Below, piece after piece: positions 8,751-18,125 of a stretch of 64,000 bases of DNA (the stretch's first letter is position 1; every line of letters begins with the position of its first letter). This stretch comes from Streptomyces sp. V3I8 (GTDB lineage Bacteria > Actinomycetota > Actinomycetes > Streptomycetales > Streptomycetaceae), in the NCBI RefSeq assembly GCF_030817535.1, contig NZ_JAUSZL010000002.1:8122001-8186000 (forward strand). The letters run 5' to 3'. A program made the position numbers and the translations under genes. The notes under the pieces are model-generated. The model made no database searches and was not told where the DNA came from. It saw nothing but the letters and a program-made list of their open reading frames with translations.

Positions 8751-9003
8751 CGTACGAGCATCACAGAGCCGTCCGGCGGCTGTCCAGCCGCGGATGCACG
8801 CATGCGCGCACCACGGCACGCACGTGCGCACCACGGGCTTCGGCCGGTGGCGTCCGCGACGACGAAGGCGTCACGGACGCCGGTCCCGGCCGCCCCTCGG
8901 CAACGGGTCGCTCCGCGCTGTCCGGCCTACGACGCCCGTACCTCCGTACGGCGCAGCAGCACGGCGGCACACGCTCGGGAAGCGTGACCGCCGGCACGTC
9001 CTG

Positions 9004-9765
9004 TCAGGGAGCCCACGGCCCGAGCGAGTCCTTCATGGCGTCCGCCATCGCGAACTGCAGCAGCGGGCCGTAAGTGATCCGGCCGACGCCGAGGCGGCGG
9101 AAGCGCTCAAGGTCGTGCTTGACGGGGTGGGCCGTGGAGTTGACGGGGACGGCGACGGCGCCGGTCACCGCCGTGAGCAGATCGTCGTTGTCCTGGATAC
9201 CCACCGGGTAGACGCTGTCGGCGCCGGCCTGCTCCAGGGCCCGCAGTCGCTCGATCGCGTCGTCCAGGACGCCGGAGGCGTCCTTCGCGTGCAGGAAGAG
9301 GTCGGTGCGTCCGTTGACCCAGACCGGGATGCCCGCGTCGTCGGCCGCCGCGCGCAGGCCGGCGATGTAGCTCGCGTGCTCCTGCGTGCCGCGCACGCGT
9401 CCGCCGTCCGAATGGACGGTGTCCTCGACGTTGAGACCGACGCCGCCCACCTCGGTGAGTCCGGCGATGAGATCCGCGGGCTTCTGCCCGTACCCGGCCT
9501 CCAGGTCCACGGACACGGGGACGTCGACCGCCGCGATGATCGGCCTGACGGCGGCGAGCACCTCCTCGAAGGTCTGTCCCTCGTGGTCCTCGGCCCCCCG
9601 GGAGTCGGCGAGCGGATGACTGCCGATCGTCAGTGCCAGGAACCCGGCGTCAACCGCTGTCCGCGCCGACCAGACGTCCCAGACGGTCGGCAGCACGAGC
9701 GGCTTGTACTCGGCGTGCAGTTGCTTCAGGCGCTGAGCGCGCTCGACGGTGGTGTGAAAGTCCAT
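9004..9765 (-). CDS. Isocitrate lyase / PEP mutase superfamily enzyme
   Basis: 253 residues from ATG 9765; no strong ribosome binding site is visible. It is a TIM-barrel protein of the PEP mutase/isocitrate lyase superfamily, with PTVWDVWSARTAVDAGF, IGSHPLADSRG, VSVDLEAGYG (metal-binding Asp), GLNVEDTVH, VNGRTDLFL and GADSVYPVGI. The Cys-containing KKCGH loop of true lyases is absent, so it is neither isocitrate nor methylisocitrate lyase. Related actinobacterial proteins are mostly of unknown substrate, sometimes annotated as phosphonomutases or oxaloacetate decarboxylases. It is divergent from the FAD oxidoreductase. Confidence 0.78.
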   Translation of the reverse strand: MDFHTTVERAQRLKQLHAEYKPLVLPTVWDVWSARTAVDAGFLALTIGSHPLADSRGAEDHEGQTFEEVLAAVRPIIAAVDVPVSVDLEAGYGQKPADLIAGLTEVGGVGLNVEDTVHSDGGRVRGTQEHASYIAGLRAAADDAGIPVWVNGRTDLFLHAKDASGVLDDAIERLRALEQAGADSVYPVGIQDNDDLLTAVTGAVAVPVNSTAHPVKHDLERFRRLGVGRITYGPLLQFAMADAMKDSLGPWAP

Positions 9766-9997
9766 GCCGAGGACGCTACCCCGCACCGCCGCGGGCGACG
9801 TACCGGCGGGGCGTGCGTGACCGGTGGGGCCGCCGCGCCCTCCGCCGCTGTGAACGGCTCCTCGAACCGGCCGTGCACGAGACACGGTCCGAGCGGCCGC
9901 CGCCTCCGGCCGGGCGCCCCCTGCGGGGCCCCTCGTGGGGGTCCGCCAGGTGCGTGCAGGGCTGGTCCGGGTGGATCTTTGCGTGTTACCTGGGGGG

Positions 9998-11560
9998 ATG
10001 GGTGCTCACGAGGGACATCGGGAACACGACGTCGTCATGGTCGGCGGGGGCCACAACGGGCTGGTCGCCGCCGCCTACCTGGCCCGCGCCGGAAAGTCCG
10101 TTCTTGTGCTGGAGCGGCTGGGGAACACCGGGGGCGCGGCCGTCTCGACGCGGCCCTTCGCCGGGCTCGACGCCCGGCTGTCGCGGTACTCCTACCTGGT
10201 CAGCCTGCTGCCCCGGAAGATCGTCCGGGACCTGGGCCTGGACTTCCGGGTCCGCGGCCGCACCGTGTCCTCGTACACCCCCACCGAGCGCGACGGGAAA
10301 CCGGCCGGACTGCTCGTCGGGGGCGGTGAACGGCGTACCCGGGAGGCCTTCGCCAAGCTCACCGGATCGGGCAGCGAGTACCAGGCCTGGCGGCGCTTCT
10401 ACGGCATGACCGGCCGCGTCGCCAAGCAGGTCTTCCCCACCCTGGTCGAACCCCTCCCCACCCGCGACGAACTGCGTCGGCGCGTCGACGACGAGGAAGC
10501 CTGGCGCGTCATCTTCGAGGAGCCGCTCGGGGTCGCCGTCGAGGACACCTTCGCCGACGACCTGGTCCGCGGGATCGTCCTCACCGACGCGCTCATCGGC
10601 ACCTTCGCCGACGCCCACGATCCGTCCCTCCTGCAGAACCGCTGCTTCCTCTACCACGTGATCGGCGGCGGCACCGGGGCCTGGGACGTGCCGGTCGGCG
10701 GCATGGGCGCGCTCACCGACGCCCTGGCCCGCGCCGCGCGCGGCGCCGGCGCGGTCCTCGCGACCGGCCACGAGGCGGTCCGCATCGAGACCGACGGACG
10801 TGCCGCCGAGGTCACCTACCGGACCGCGGACGGTGAGGGAACCGTCGCCGCCCGGCACGTGCTCGTCAACGCCTCCCCGCAGGAGCTCGCGCGGCTGACC
10901 GGTGACGAGCCGCCCGCCCCCGCCGAGGGCGCCCAGCTCAAGGTCAACATGCTGCTGAAGCGGCTGCCCCGGCTGCGCGACACCTCCGTCGACCCGCGCG
11001 AGGCCTTCTCCGGGACCTTCCACATCGCCGAGGGGTACGAGCAGCTGGCGACCGCGCACGCACAGGCCGCGTCCGGTGTGCTGCCCGGGGCGCCGCCCTC
11101 CGAGATCTACTGCCACTCGCTGACCGATCCCACGATCCTGGGCCCCGACCTGGTCCGGCAGGGCTACCACACGCTCACGCTCTTCGGGCTCCACACACCG
11201 GCCCGGCTCTTCGCCCACGACAACGACGGCGCCCGCCGGGAACTGCTCGGGTCGACCCTCGCGCAGCTGGACGCCCACCTCGTCGAACCGATCGTCGACT
11301 GCCTGGCGACCGACGCCGACGGCCGCCTCTGCATCGAGGCGAAGACCCCTCTCGACCTGGAACGCGACCTCCGGCTCCCCGGCGGCAACATCTTCCACCG
11401 CGACCTCGCCTTCCCCCACACCCAGGAGGGCACCGGCCGCTGGGGCGTCGAGACCGCCCATGCCAACATCCTGCTCTGCGGCGCGGGCGCGGTCAGAGGG
11501 GGAGGCGTGAGCGGGGTCCCCGGCCACAACGCGGCGATGGCCCTCCTGGAAGCCCCGTAA
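9998..11560 (+). CDS. FAD-dependent oxidoreductase, phytoene-desaturase-like
   Basis: 520 residues from ATG 9998, which directly follows a G-rich site; an in-frame upstream extension to 9935 lacks one. The N-terminal Rossmann dinucleotide motif (VVMVGGGHNGLVAAAYLARA, then LERLGNTGGAA) is of the CrtI/carotenoid-isomerase family. The C-terminal FAD-binding end (AHANILLCGAGAVRGGGVSG) is complete. The family oxidises or isomerises isoprenoids and other lipids. No carotenoid genes lie nearby, so the substrate is unknown. The stop codon sits inside the first of three small hairpin repeats. Confidence 0.82.
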   Translation: MGAHEGHREHDVVMVGGGHNGLVAAAYLARAGKSVLVLERLGNTGGAAVSTRPFAGLDARLSRYSYLVSLLPRKIVRDLGLDFRVRGRTVSSYTPTERDGKPAGLLVGGGERRTREAFAKLTGSGSEYQAWRRFYGMTGRVAKQVFPTLVEPLPTRDELRRRVDDEEAWRVIFEEPLGVAVEDTFADDLVRGIVLTDALIGTFADAHDPSLLQNRCFLYHVIGGGTGAWDVPVGGMGALTDALARAARGAGAVLATGHEAVRIETDGRAAEVTYRTADGEGTVAARHVLVNASPQELARLTGDEPPAPAEGAQLKVNMLLKRLPRLRDTSVDPREAFSGTFHIAEGYEQLATAHAQAASGVLPGAPPSEIYCHSLTDPTILGPDLVRQGYHTLTLFGLHTPARLFAHDNDGARRELLGSTLAQLDAHLVEPIVDCLATDADGRLCIEAKTPLDLERDLRLPGGNIFHRDLAFPHTQEGTGRWGVETAHANILLCGAGAVRGGGVSGVPGHNAAMALLEAP

Positions 11561-11620
11561 GGGGGTGGCCCCGTAAGGGGGTGGCCCCGCAAGGGGCGCG
11601 GGGAACTGCGCGAGCAGCCC
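11549..11620. repeat. Three CCCC-GYAA-GGGG hairpins plus a dispersed Streptomyces intergenic element
   Basis: Three tandem copies of a ~16-base unit (TGGCCCCGTAAGGGGG, the last with GCAA) begin on the stop codon of the FAD oxidoreductase. They run into GGGGCGCGGGGAACTGCGCG (11593-11612). The last 20-mer reappears in inverted orientation near 24915. From memory, this string is common between genes throughout Streptomyces. The hairpins could act as a transcription terminator or RNA-stabilising 3' end. Confidence 0.7.
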
Positions 11621-11672
11621 CCACGATCCGCGGACGAACCCGGGACCGCGACGGACCGACGCCGCACGGACG

Positions 11673-13469
11673 TCAGTCCGACGACGTCACCCACCCCACG
11701 GCTTCCACCCGTGCCGCATCCGCCGGCCGGGCCCCGTCGAAGACGACCCGGTCGCCGTCGAGGACCCGTAGCGCGTCCACGTACACACCCCGCCCCTGAT
11801 AGAGCCGGTCCGTCGTGCACCGCCAGCGCAGGGCGGACCGCCCGGCTGCGGGAAGGTCCGCGCCGAGCCGGTGCCAGACGCGGCCGGACCAGCCCGTGAC
11901 CGACCCGCCGGGATGCGTCCGCGGTGCCTCCCCGTCGCGGACGGTCGTGAACGGCACCGGCTGCCACGTCGCCCCGCCGTCCGCCGAGGACTCCAGGAAC
12001 AGGGCGTCCGCCCCCGGCTCGGTGTCCCACCACAGGGCGCACCGCAGACGGCCACCGCCGCCGATGTCCACCGCGGGCAGCGTCAGCGTCGCGGAGGCCG
12101 CGGCCGCCGTCCCGGAGAACCAGGCCGTACGCCCCCGCGCGGGCCGCACCGGCACCGCGCGCGCCAGGTGGTCGGCGGCGGCCACACGGGGAGCGGAACC
12201 GGACCGCCAACCGCGCACCGGGTGCACGGAGTTGCCGAGCAGGACGAGGAAGGAGTCGGTCGTCGGGTCGAGGACGAGCGAGGTGCCGGTGAAGCCCGTG
12301 TGGCCCGCTGTGCGCGGAGTGGCCATCGCGCCCATGTACCAGTGCTGGTAGAGCTCGAAACCGAGCCCGTGCTCGTCGCCGGGGAACGCCGTGTTGAAGT
12401 CGGTGAACATCAGCTCCACCGACTCGGGCTCCAGGATGCGGGCCCTGCCGTACACGCCGCCGTTGAGCAGCGTACGGCCGAGGACCGCGAGATCCCACGC
12501 GGTGGAGAAGACGCCGGCGTGCCCGGCCACTCCGCCCAGGGCGTACGCGTTCTCGTCGTGCACCTCGCCCCACACGAGGCCGCGGTCGAGCCCGGACCAC
12601 GGCTTGCGGGCGTCCTCGGTGGCGGCGATCCGCGGTTTCCAGGAGGGCGGCGGGTTGTAGCGGGTGCGGTGCATACCGAGCGGAGCGGTGATCCCGGTGC
12701 GGAGCAGGACGTCCAGCGGGTGCCCGGTGATCCTCTCCAGGACCAGCTGGAGCGAGATCAGGTTGAGGTCCGAGTAGAGGTACTCGGTACCGGGCGGGTT
12801 GAGCGGCGCCTCCTTCCAGATGAGCCGGAGCTTCTCCTCGTACGTCGGCGCGCCGTAGAGCGGGATCCAGGAGCGGAAACCGGAGGTGTGGGTGAGGAGT
12901 TGGCGAACGGTGATGTCCTGTTTGCCCGCGCCGCCGAAGTCCGGGAGGTACGCGGCGACCCTGCCCTCCAGTTCCAGCGTGCCGCGCTCGATCTGCTGCA
13001 CGGCGAGGACCGACGTGAACAGCTTCGACACCGAGGCCAGGTCGAAGACGGTGTCCTCGGCCATCGGGATCTGCCGTTCGGCGGGGAACTCCACCCCGGT
13101 GTCGGTCTTCTCGTCGTACGCCGAGTAGCGCACCGCCTTGCCGATCGGCCGGTGCAGGGCGACCGTGCCCCCGCGGCCCGCGAGCAGCACCGCGCCCGCG
13201 TACCAGGGGTGCGTGGGAGAGGGGCCGAGGAACGACTCGGCGTCGGTGACGAGCCGGCGCAGGTGGTCGGGGAGCAGCCCGGCGCGTTCGGCGGAGCCGT
13301 GACGCAGGGTCGGGCGGCCGTCGCCCGGTCCGTCCCGGTCCGCCGTGCCCGGTGCGGCGGACGCCGCCGGCAGGGGCGCGAGGACCAGTGCGCCGCCCAA
13401 CGCCGTGAGGCCCCGGCCCAGTTGGCGGCGGGTCGGTCCGCCGCCCGCTCTGTCCGCCGTCGATGCCAT
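11673..13469 (-). CDS. Tat-exported serine hydrolase, beta-lactamase/penicillin-binding family
   Basis: 598 residues, ATG 13469 after a GGGAGG site. A twin-arginine signal (TRRQLGRGL, ~13-21) and an Ala-rich h-region ending near ASA/AP (~40) direct Tat export. The class C beta-lactamase-like domain spans ~60-420 with the SVSK nucleophile tetrad (S-x-x-K), LTHTSGF, YLYSDLN as the Tyr motif, and GHTGFTGTS as the third (KTG-like) motif. A C-terminal ~150-residue beta-rich part (SSADGGATWQPVPF) looks like an added carbohydrate- or adhesion-type domain. It is likely an extracellular esterase or D-aminopeptidase-like enzyme. Confidence 0.85.
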   Translation of the reverse strand: MASTADRAGGGPTRRQLGRGLTALGGALVLAPLPAASAAPGTADRDGPGDGRPTLRHGSAERAGLLPDHLRRLVTDAESFLGPSPTHPWYAGAVLLAGRGGTVALHRPIGKAVRYSAYDEKTDTGVEFPAERQIPMAEDTVFDLASVSKLFTSVLAVQQIERGTLELEGRVAAYLPDFGGAGKQDITVRQLLTHTSGFRSWIPLYGAPTYEEKLRLIWKEAPLNPPGTEYLYSDLNLISLQLVLERITGHPLDVLLRTGITAPLGMHRTRYNPPPSWKPRIAATEDARKPWSGLDRGLVWGEVHDENAYALGGVAGHAGVFSTAWDLAVLGRTLLNGGVYGRARILEPESVELMFTDFNTAFPGDEHGLGFELYQHWYMGAMATPRTAGHTGFTGTSLVLDPTTDSFLVLLGNSVHPVRGWRSGSAPRVAAADHLARAVPVRPARGRTAWFSGTAAAASATLTLPAVDIGGGGRLRCALWWDTEPGADALFLESSADGGATWQPVPFTTVRDGEAPRTHPGGSVTGWSGRVWHRLGADLPAAGRSALRWRCTTDRLYQGRGVYVDALRVLDGDRVVFDGARPADAARVEAVGWVTSSD

Positions 13470-13627
13470 CGAAAGCCTCCCGTCACGCCGCCTGAAAGTA
13501 TCTTTCCGGGTTCGCTGTGCCCGGTGAAACTTTTGTGTCAGAGGTGGCCGATGTCAACGGTGCCGGCCCGTCAGGCCCGTCCGGCCCGTCCGGCCCGGCC
13601 CGCCACGGCTCGTTCCCGGACCAAAAA

Positions 13628-13642
13628 CTGACGGAGCATCAG
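13628..13642. promoter_or_regulatory. CTGAC-N6-TCAG operator candidate for the nitronate-monooxygenase/FadD operon
   Basis: CTGACGGAGCATCAG followed by AAAA lies 43 bp before the ATG at 13685. The same layout, CTGAC-N6-TCAGAAAA, recurs between the divergent FadD and crotonase genes at 23960. A shared TetR-family regulator of acyl-CoA genes would explain both. Confidence 0.42.
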
Positions 13643-13684
13643 AAAAGTCTTCCCTCGTCCGGAGGACTGCGGCATCCTGCGCCC

Positions 13685-14794
13685 ATGCAGACGGAGCTGA
13701 GCAACAGACTGGGAGTCGAGCGCGCCCTCTTCGGCTTCACACCGTTCCCCGCGGTCGCCGCTGCCATCAGCCGGGCGGGCGGGCTCGGCGTGCTCGGCGC
13801 GGTCCGCTACACCGACCCCGACGAGCTCAAGCGCGACCTCGACTGGCTCGAGGCACACGTCGACGGAAGGCCGTACGGGCTGGACGTCGTCATGCCCGCC
13901 AAGAAGGTCGAGGGCGTCACCGAGGCCGACGTCGAGGCCATGATCCCCGCCGGACACCGCCGGTACGTCGAGGACACCCTCGCCAAGTACGGGGTGCCCG
14001 GACTCGACGAGGGCGAGGCCGTCGGCTGGCGTATCACCGGCTGGATGGAACAGGTCGCGCGCACCCAGCTGGACGTCGCCTTCGACTATCCGATCAAGCT
14101 GCTGGCCAACGCGCTCGGCTCACCGCCCGCCGACGTCGTCGAGCGCGCCCATGAGAAGGGCGTGCTCGTCGCCGCGCTCGCGGGCAGCGCCCGTCACGCG
14201 CGCAAGCACGCCGAGGCGGGCATCGACATCGTCGTCGCCCAGGGCTACGAGGCGGGCGGTCACACCGGGGAGATCGCCTCCATGGTGCTCACCCCCGAGG
14301 TCGTCGAGGCCGTCGCCCCGCTGCCCGTGCTCGCGGCGGGCGGCATCGGCAGCGGACAGCAGATGGCCGCCGCGCTCGCCCTCGGCGCCCAGGGCGTGTG
14401 GCTCGGCTCCCTCTGGTTGACCACCACGGAGGCCGACATGCACTCACGGGCCCTGACCCGCAAACTCCTCGCCGCCGGGTCCGGCGACACCGTCCGCTCA
14501 CGCGCGCTGACCGGCAAACCCGCACGGCAACTGCGTACCGAATGGACCGACGCCTGGGACGACCCCGACGGCCCCGGCACACTTCCCATGCCCCTGCAGG
14601 GACTGCTGGTCGCCGAGGCGGTCTCCCGCATCCAGAAGCACGAGGTGGAGCCCCTGCTCGGGACGCCGGTGGGGCAGATCGTCGGGCGGATGAACAGCGA
14701 ACGCAGCGTCCAGGAGGTCGTCGACGGCCTCACGCGCGGGTTCGAACGGGCCGTGGACCGGCTCGACCGCATCGCCGGAAGGAGCCACGAGTGA
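13685..14794 (+). CDS. Nitronate monooxygenase-like (2-nitropropane dioxygenase family) flavoprotein
   Basis: 369 residues from ATG 13685. The open frame extends to 13517, but that part is Pro/Gly-rich low-complexity sequence overlapping the operator candidate. TIM-barrel FMN protein: LGVERALFGFTP, AISRAGGLGVLGA, VAQGYEAGGHTGEI (phosphate-binding Gly motif with catalytic-region His), VLAAGGIGSGQQMAAALALGAQGVW. In acyl-CoA gene clusters such NPD-like proteins often act as enoyl reductases or CoA-linked oxidoreductases instead of on nitronates. It overlaps the next gene by 4 bp (GTGA), so the two are translationally coupled. Confidence 0.82.
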   Translation: MQTELSNRLGVERALFGFTPFPAVAAAISRAGGLGVLGAVRYTDPDELKRDLDWLEAHVDGRPYGLDVVMPAKKVEGVTEADVEAMIPAGHRRYVEDTLAKYGVPGLDEGEAVGWRITGWMEQVARTQLDVAFDYPIKLLANALGSPPADVVERAHEKGVLVAALAGSARHARKHAEAGIDIVVAQGYEAGGHTGEIASMVLTPEVVEAVAPLPVLAAGGIGSGQQMAAALALGAQGVWLGSLWLTTTEADMHSRALTRKLLAAGSGDTVRSRALTGKPARQLRTEWTDAWDDPDGPGTLPMPLQGLLVAEAVSRIQKHEVEPLLGTPVGQIVGRMNSERSVQEVVDGLTRGFERAVDRLDRIAGRSHE

Positions 14795-16341
14795 GTCAGC
14801 CACCGGGCGGGTTCTGGGCCCAGGCCACCGCCGACCCCGAACGCACCGTGCTCATCGCGGCCGACGGCGCGCGATGGACCGCCGGACGGCTGCACGCCGA
14901 GGCCAACCGGCTGGTGCACGGACTGCGGGCCGCCGGGCTCGCCCGCGGGGACTCCTTCGCCGTCGTGCTGCCCAACGGCGTCGAGTTCCTCACCGCGTAC
15001 CTCGCCGCCTCGCAGGCCGGCTTCTACCTCGTGCCCGTCAACCACCACCTCGTGGGCCCCGAGATCGCCTGGATCGTCGCCGACTCCGGGGCCAAGGTGC
15101 TCATCGCGCACGAGCGGTTCGGCGACGCCGCCCGCCACGCGGCCGACGAGGCGGGGCTGCCCGCCGAGCAGCGGTACGCGGTGGGCGGGGCCGCGGGCTT
15201 CCGGCCGTACGCCGACCTCCTCGACGGGCAGCCCGGCTCCGCGCCCGGGGACCGGACGCTCGGCTGGGTCATGAACTACACCTCCGGCACCACGGGGCGC
15301 CCGCGCGGCATCCGCCGCCCGCTGCCGGGCAAGCTCCCCGAGGAGACGTACCTCGGCGGCTTCCTCGGCATCTTCGGCATCAAGCCGTTCGACGACAACG
15401 TGCATCTGGTGTGTTCGCCGCTCTACCACACGGCGGTGCTCCAGTTCGCGGGCGCGTCCCTGCACATCGGGCACCGGCTGGTCCTGATGGACAAGTGGAC
15501 GCCCGAGGAGATGCTCCGGCTCATCGACACCCACCGGTGCACCCACACCCACATGGTCCCCACCCAGTTCCACCGCCTGCTCGCGCTGCCCGAGCGGACG
15601 CGGGCCGCGTACGACGTGTCGCCCATGCGGCACGCCATCCACGGCGCCGCCCCGTGCCCCGACCATGTGAAACGGGCCATGATCGAGTGGTGGGGCCACA
15701 GCGTCGAGGAGTACTACGCGGCCAGCGAGGGCGGGGGCGCCTTCGCCACCGCCGAGGACTGGCTGAAGAAGCCCGGCACGGTCGGCAGGGCCTGGCCCAT
15801 CAGCGAACTCGCCGTCTTCGACGACGACGGGAACGCGGTCCCGCCCGGTGAACTGGGCACCGTCTACATGAAGATGAGCACCGGCGGCTTCTCGTACCAC
15901 AAGGACGAGACCAAGACGCGCAAGAACCGCATCGGGGACTTCTTCACCGTCGGCGACCTGGGACACCTCGACGAGGACGGCTACCTCTTCCTCCGCGACC
16001 GCAAGATCGACATGATCATCTCGGGCGGGGTCAACATCTACCCCGCCGAGATCGAGGCCGCGCTGCTCGCCCACCCCGCCGTCGCCGACGCGGCCGCCTT
16101 CGGGATACCGCACGACGACTGGGGCGAGGCGGTGAAGGCGGTCGTCGAACCCGCTCCCGGCTCCGTACCCGGCGAGGCGCTGGCCGCCGACATCCTCGCC
16201 CACTGCGCACGGCGGCTCGCCGGGTACAAACGGCCCGGGAGCGTCGACTTCATCGGGACGATGCCGCGCGATCCCAACGGGAAGCTGTACAAGCGGCGGC
16301 TCCGGGAGCCGTACTGGGAGGGCCGTACGCGTCCGGTGTGA
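14791..16341 (+). CDS. Acyl-CoA synthetase (FadD-like, ANL superfamily)
   Basis: 516 residues; GTG 14791 has a GGAAGGA site and overlaps the upstream stop. It adenylates a carboxylic acid and transfers it to CoA. ANL motifs are complete: phosphate loop YTSGTTGRPRG, YAASEGGG (A5), VGDLGHLDEDGYLFLRDR (A7-A8 with the hinge Asp/Arg), NIYPAEIE and the C-terminal PRDPNGKLYKR with the catalytic Lys. The substrate is unknown; operon context with an NPD-like flavoprotein suggests an unusual acid. A perfect hairpin terminator follows 25 bp after the stop. Confidence 0.9.
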   Translation: MSQPPGGFWAQATADPERTVLIAADGARWTAGRLHAEANRLVHGLRAAGLARGDSFAVVLPNGVEFLTAYLAASQAGFYLVPVNHHLVGPEIAWIVADSGAKVLIAHERFGDAARHAADEAGLPAEQRYAVGGAAGFRPYADLLDGQPGSAPGDRTLGWVMNYTSGTTGRPRGIRRPLPGKLPEETYLGGFLGIFGIKPFDDNVHLVCSPLYHTAVLQFAGASLHIGHRLVLMDKWTPEEMLRLIDTHRCTHTHMVPTQFHRLLALPERTRAAYDVSPMRHAIHGAAPCPDHVKRAMIEWWGHSVEEYYAASEGGGAFATAEDWLKKPGTVGRAWPISELAVFDDDGNAVPPGELGTVYMKMSTGGFSYHKDETKTRKNRIGDFFTVGDLGHLDEDGYLFLRDRKIDMIISGGVNIYPAEIEAALLAHPAVADAAAFGIPHDDWGEAVKAVVEPAPGSVPGEALAADILAHCARRLAGYKRPGSVDFIGTMPRDPNGKLYKRRLREPYWEGRTRPV

Positions 16342-16366
16342 GGGCTCGGGCCCCTGTGGTCCGGGT

Positions 16367-16396
16367 CCGGTCCCGTCCGGTGCCGGACGGGACCGG
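16367..16396 (+). terminator. Hairpin terminator, 12-bp perfect stem
   Basis: CCGGTCCCGTCC pairs perfectly with GGACGGGACCGG around a six-base loop, just after the first FadD gene. No U-tract follows, as is common in Streptomyces. It separates this operon from the next ligase gene. Confidence 0.65.
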
Positions 16397-16462
16397 TCGC
16401 CGTTCCGGGCCCCGTGCCGTCCGGCTTGACCTGCCGCGTGGACGGACCCAGGATCATCTGTC

Positions 16463-17995
16463 ATGACGCCTGGACACGGCAGCACGGTCGACGGGGTGCT
16501 GCGGCGCAGCGCCCGGCGCACCCCGGACCGCATCGCGGTCATCCACCGCGAGCGCACCTGGACGTACGCCGGACTCGACGACGCCGTCTCCCGCGCCGCC
16601 GGGGTGCTGCGCTCCTCGGGGCTCGCCCCGGGCGACCGCGTCGGCTCCTACGGGCACAACTCGGACGCGTACCTCATCGGCTTCCTGGCCTGCGCCCGCG
16701 CCGGGCTCGTCCACGTGCCGGTCAACCAGAACCTGACCGGTGACGACCTCGCGTACATCGTCGGGCAGTCGGGCAGCACGCTGGTGCTGGCCGACCCGGA
16801 CCTCGTGGACCGGCTCCCCGACGGCGTACGCGTACTGCCGTTGCGCGACGCGGAGGACTCGCTGCTCGCCCGGCTGGAGTCGACGCCGCCGTACGACGGT
16901 CCCGAGCCGCGCACCGAGGACCTGGTGCAACTGCTCTACACCTCGGGCACGACGGCGCTGCCCAAGGGGGCGATGCTGACCCACCGCGCGCTGGTGCACG
17001 AGTACCTCAGCGCGATCACCGCCCTCGACCTGAGCGCCGGCGACCTGCCCGTGCACTCGCTGCCGCTCTACCACTCGGCGCAGATGCACGTGTTCCTGCT
17101 GCCCTACCTCGCGGTCGGCGCCACGAACACCATCCTCGACGCACCCGACGGGGACCAGCTGTTCGACCTCGTCGAGGCCGGCCGCGCGGACAGCCTCTTC
17201 GCGCCGCCCACCGTGTGGATCGGTCTGTCGAACCGCCCCGACTTCGCGACGCGTGACCTGAGCGGGCTGCGCAAGGCGTACTACGGGGCGTCGATCATGC
17301 CGGTGCCCGTACTGGAACGGCTGCGGGCGCGGCTGCCGAAGCTGGCCTTCTACAACTGCTTCGGGCAGAGCGAGATCGGCCCGCTGTCCATGGTCCTCGG
17401 GCCGCACGAGCACAAGGGACGGCTGGACTCCTGCGGGCGGCCGGTGCTCTTCGTGGACGCGCGGGTGGTCGACGAGAACGGCAAGGACGTGCCGGACGGC
17501 ACCTCCGGCGAGGTCGTCTACCGGTCGCCGCAGCTGTGCGAGGGCTACTGGGACAAGCCGCAGGAGAGTGCCGAGGCGTTCCGGGACGGCTGGTTCCGCT
17601 CGGGCGACCTCGTGGTGCGGGACGCCCACGGGTACTTCACCGTCGTCGACCGGGTGAAGGACGTCATCAACTCCGGTGGTGTCCTGGTCGCCTCACGGCA
17701 GGTGGAGGACGCGCTCTACACCCATCCCGAGGTGGCGGAGGTCGCGGTGATCGGCCTGCCGCACGAGCGGTGGATCGAGGCGGTCACCGCGGTGGTCGTC
17801 CCGCGCGGGCGGGTCACGGAGGACGAACTGCTCGCGCACGCACGGGAGAACCTCGCCCACTTCAAGGCCCCGAAGCGGGTGCTGTTCGTGACGGAACTGC
17901 CGCGCAACGCGAGCGGGAAGATCCTGAAGCGGGAACTGCGGGACCGGTTCGGCGAGGATGCTCCCGCCGGTGCCCCGGGCGGACCATTTGGCTGA
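16463..17995 (+). CDS. Acyl-CoA synthetase (FadD-like)
   Basis: 510 residues, ATG 16463. Complete ANL adenylate-forming enzyme: LLYTSGTTALPKGAM (P-loop), YNCFGQSEIGPLS (A5), FRSGDLVVRDAHGYFTVVDR (A7-A8), NSGGVLVASRQVEDAL and RNASGKILKRELR with the catalytic C-terminal Lys. The sequence type is that of medium/long-chain fatty acid or aryl acid ligases. It is preceded by a terminator and followed by a weak hairpin, so it is probably its own transcription unit. Its substrate cannot be read from the sequence. Confidence 0.9.
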   Translation: MTPGHGSTVDGVLRRSARRTPDRIAVIHRERTWTYAGLDDAVSRAAGVLRSSGLAPGDRVGSYGHNSDAYLIGFLACARAGLVHVPVNQNLTGDDLAYIVGQSGSTLVLADPDLVDRLPDGVRVLPLRDAEDSLLARLESTPPYDGPEPRTEDLVQLLYTSGTTALPKGAMLTHRALVHEYLSAITALDLSAGDLPVHSLPLYHSAQMHVFLLPYLAVGATNTILDAPDGDQLFDLVEAGRADSLFAPPTVWIGLSNRPDFATRDLSGLRKAYYGASIMPVPVLERLRARLPKLAFYNCFGQSEIGPLSMVLGPHEHKGRLDSCGRPVLFVDARVVDENGKDVPDGTSGEVVYRSPQLCEGYWDKPQESAEAFRDGWFRSGDLVVRDAHGYFTVVDRVKDVINSGGVLVASRQVEDALYTHPEVAEVAVIGLPHERWIEAVTAVVVPRGRVTEDELLAHARENLAHFKAPKRVLFVTELPRNASGKILKRELRDRFGEDAPAGAPGGPFG

Positions 17996-18032
17996 GTCTT
18001 TGCTGGTCGTCTCCCTTGTGCGTTGAACTGGA

Positions 18033-18063
18033 GCCGCCGGCCGGCCGTACCAGTACCGGCGGC
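18033..18063 (+). terminator. Weak hairpin after second FadD gene
   Basis: GCCGCCGG pairs with CCGGCGGC across a 15-base loop, 38 bp beyond the stop codon. It has no U-run. It is a plausible intrinsic terminator, but of modest stability. Confidence 0.35.
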
Positions 18064-18125
18064 CCGACCACCTGAGCCCGGTCCGCCCCGTCACCACCGG
18101 GTTTCCGCACGGAAGGACCTTCGGG

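Noticed and set aside
9004..9765. Methylisocitrate lyase (prpB) assignment
   Set aside because: The KKCGH-type catalytic loop is missing and the length is short for that enzyme.
11549..11600. CRISPR array
   Set aside because: Units are contiguous hairpins without spacers, and no cas genes are present.
13517..13684. N-terminal extension of the nitronate-monooxygenase-like gene
   Set aside because: It encodes a Gly/Pro/Ser low-complexity tail absent from the family and would cover the operator candidate.
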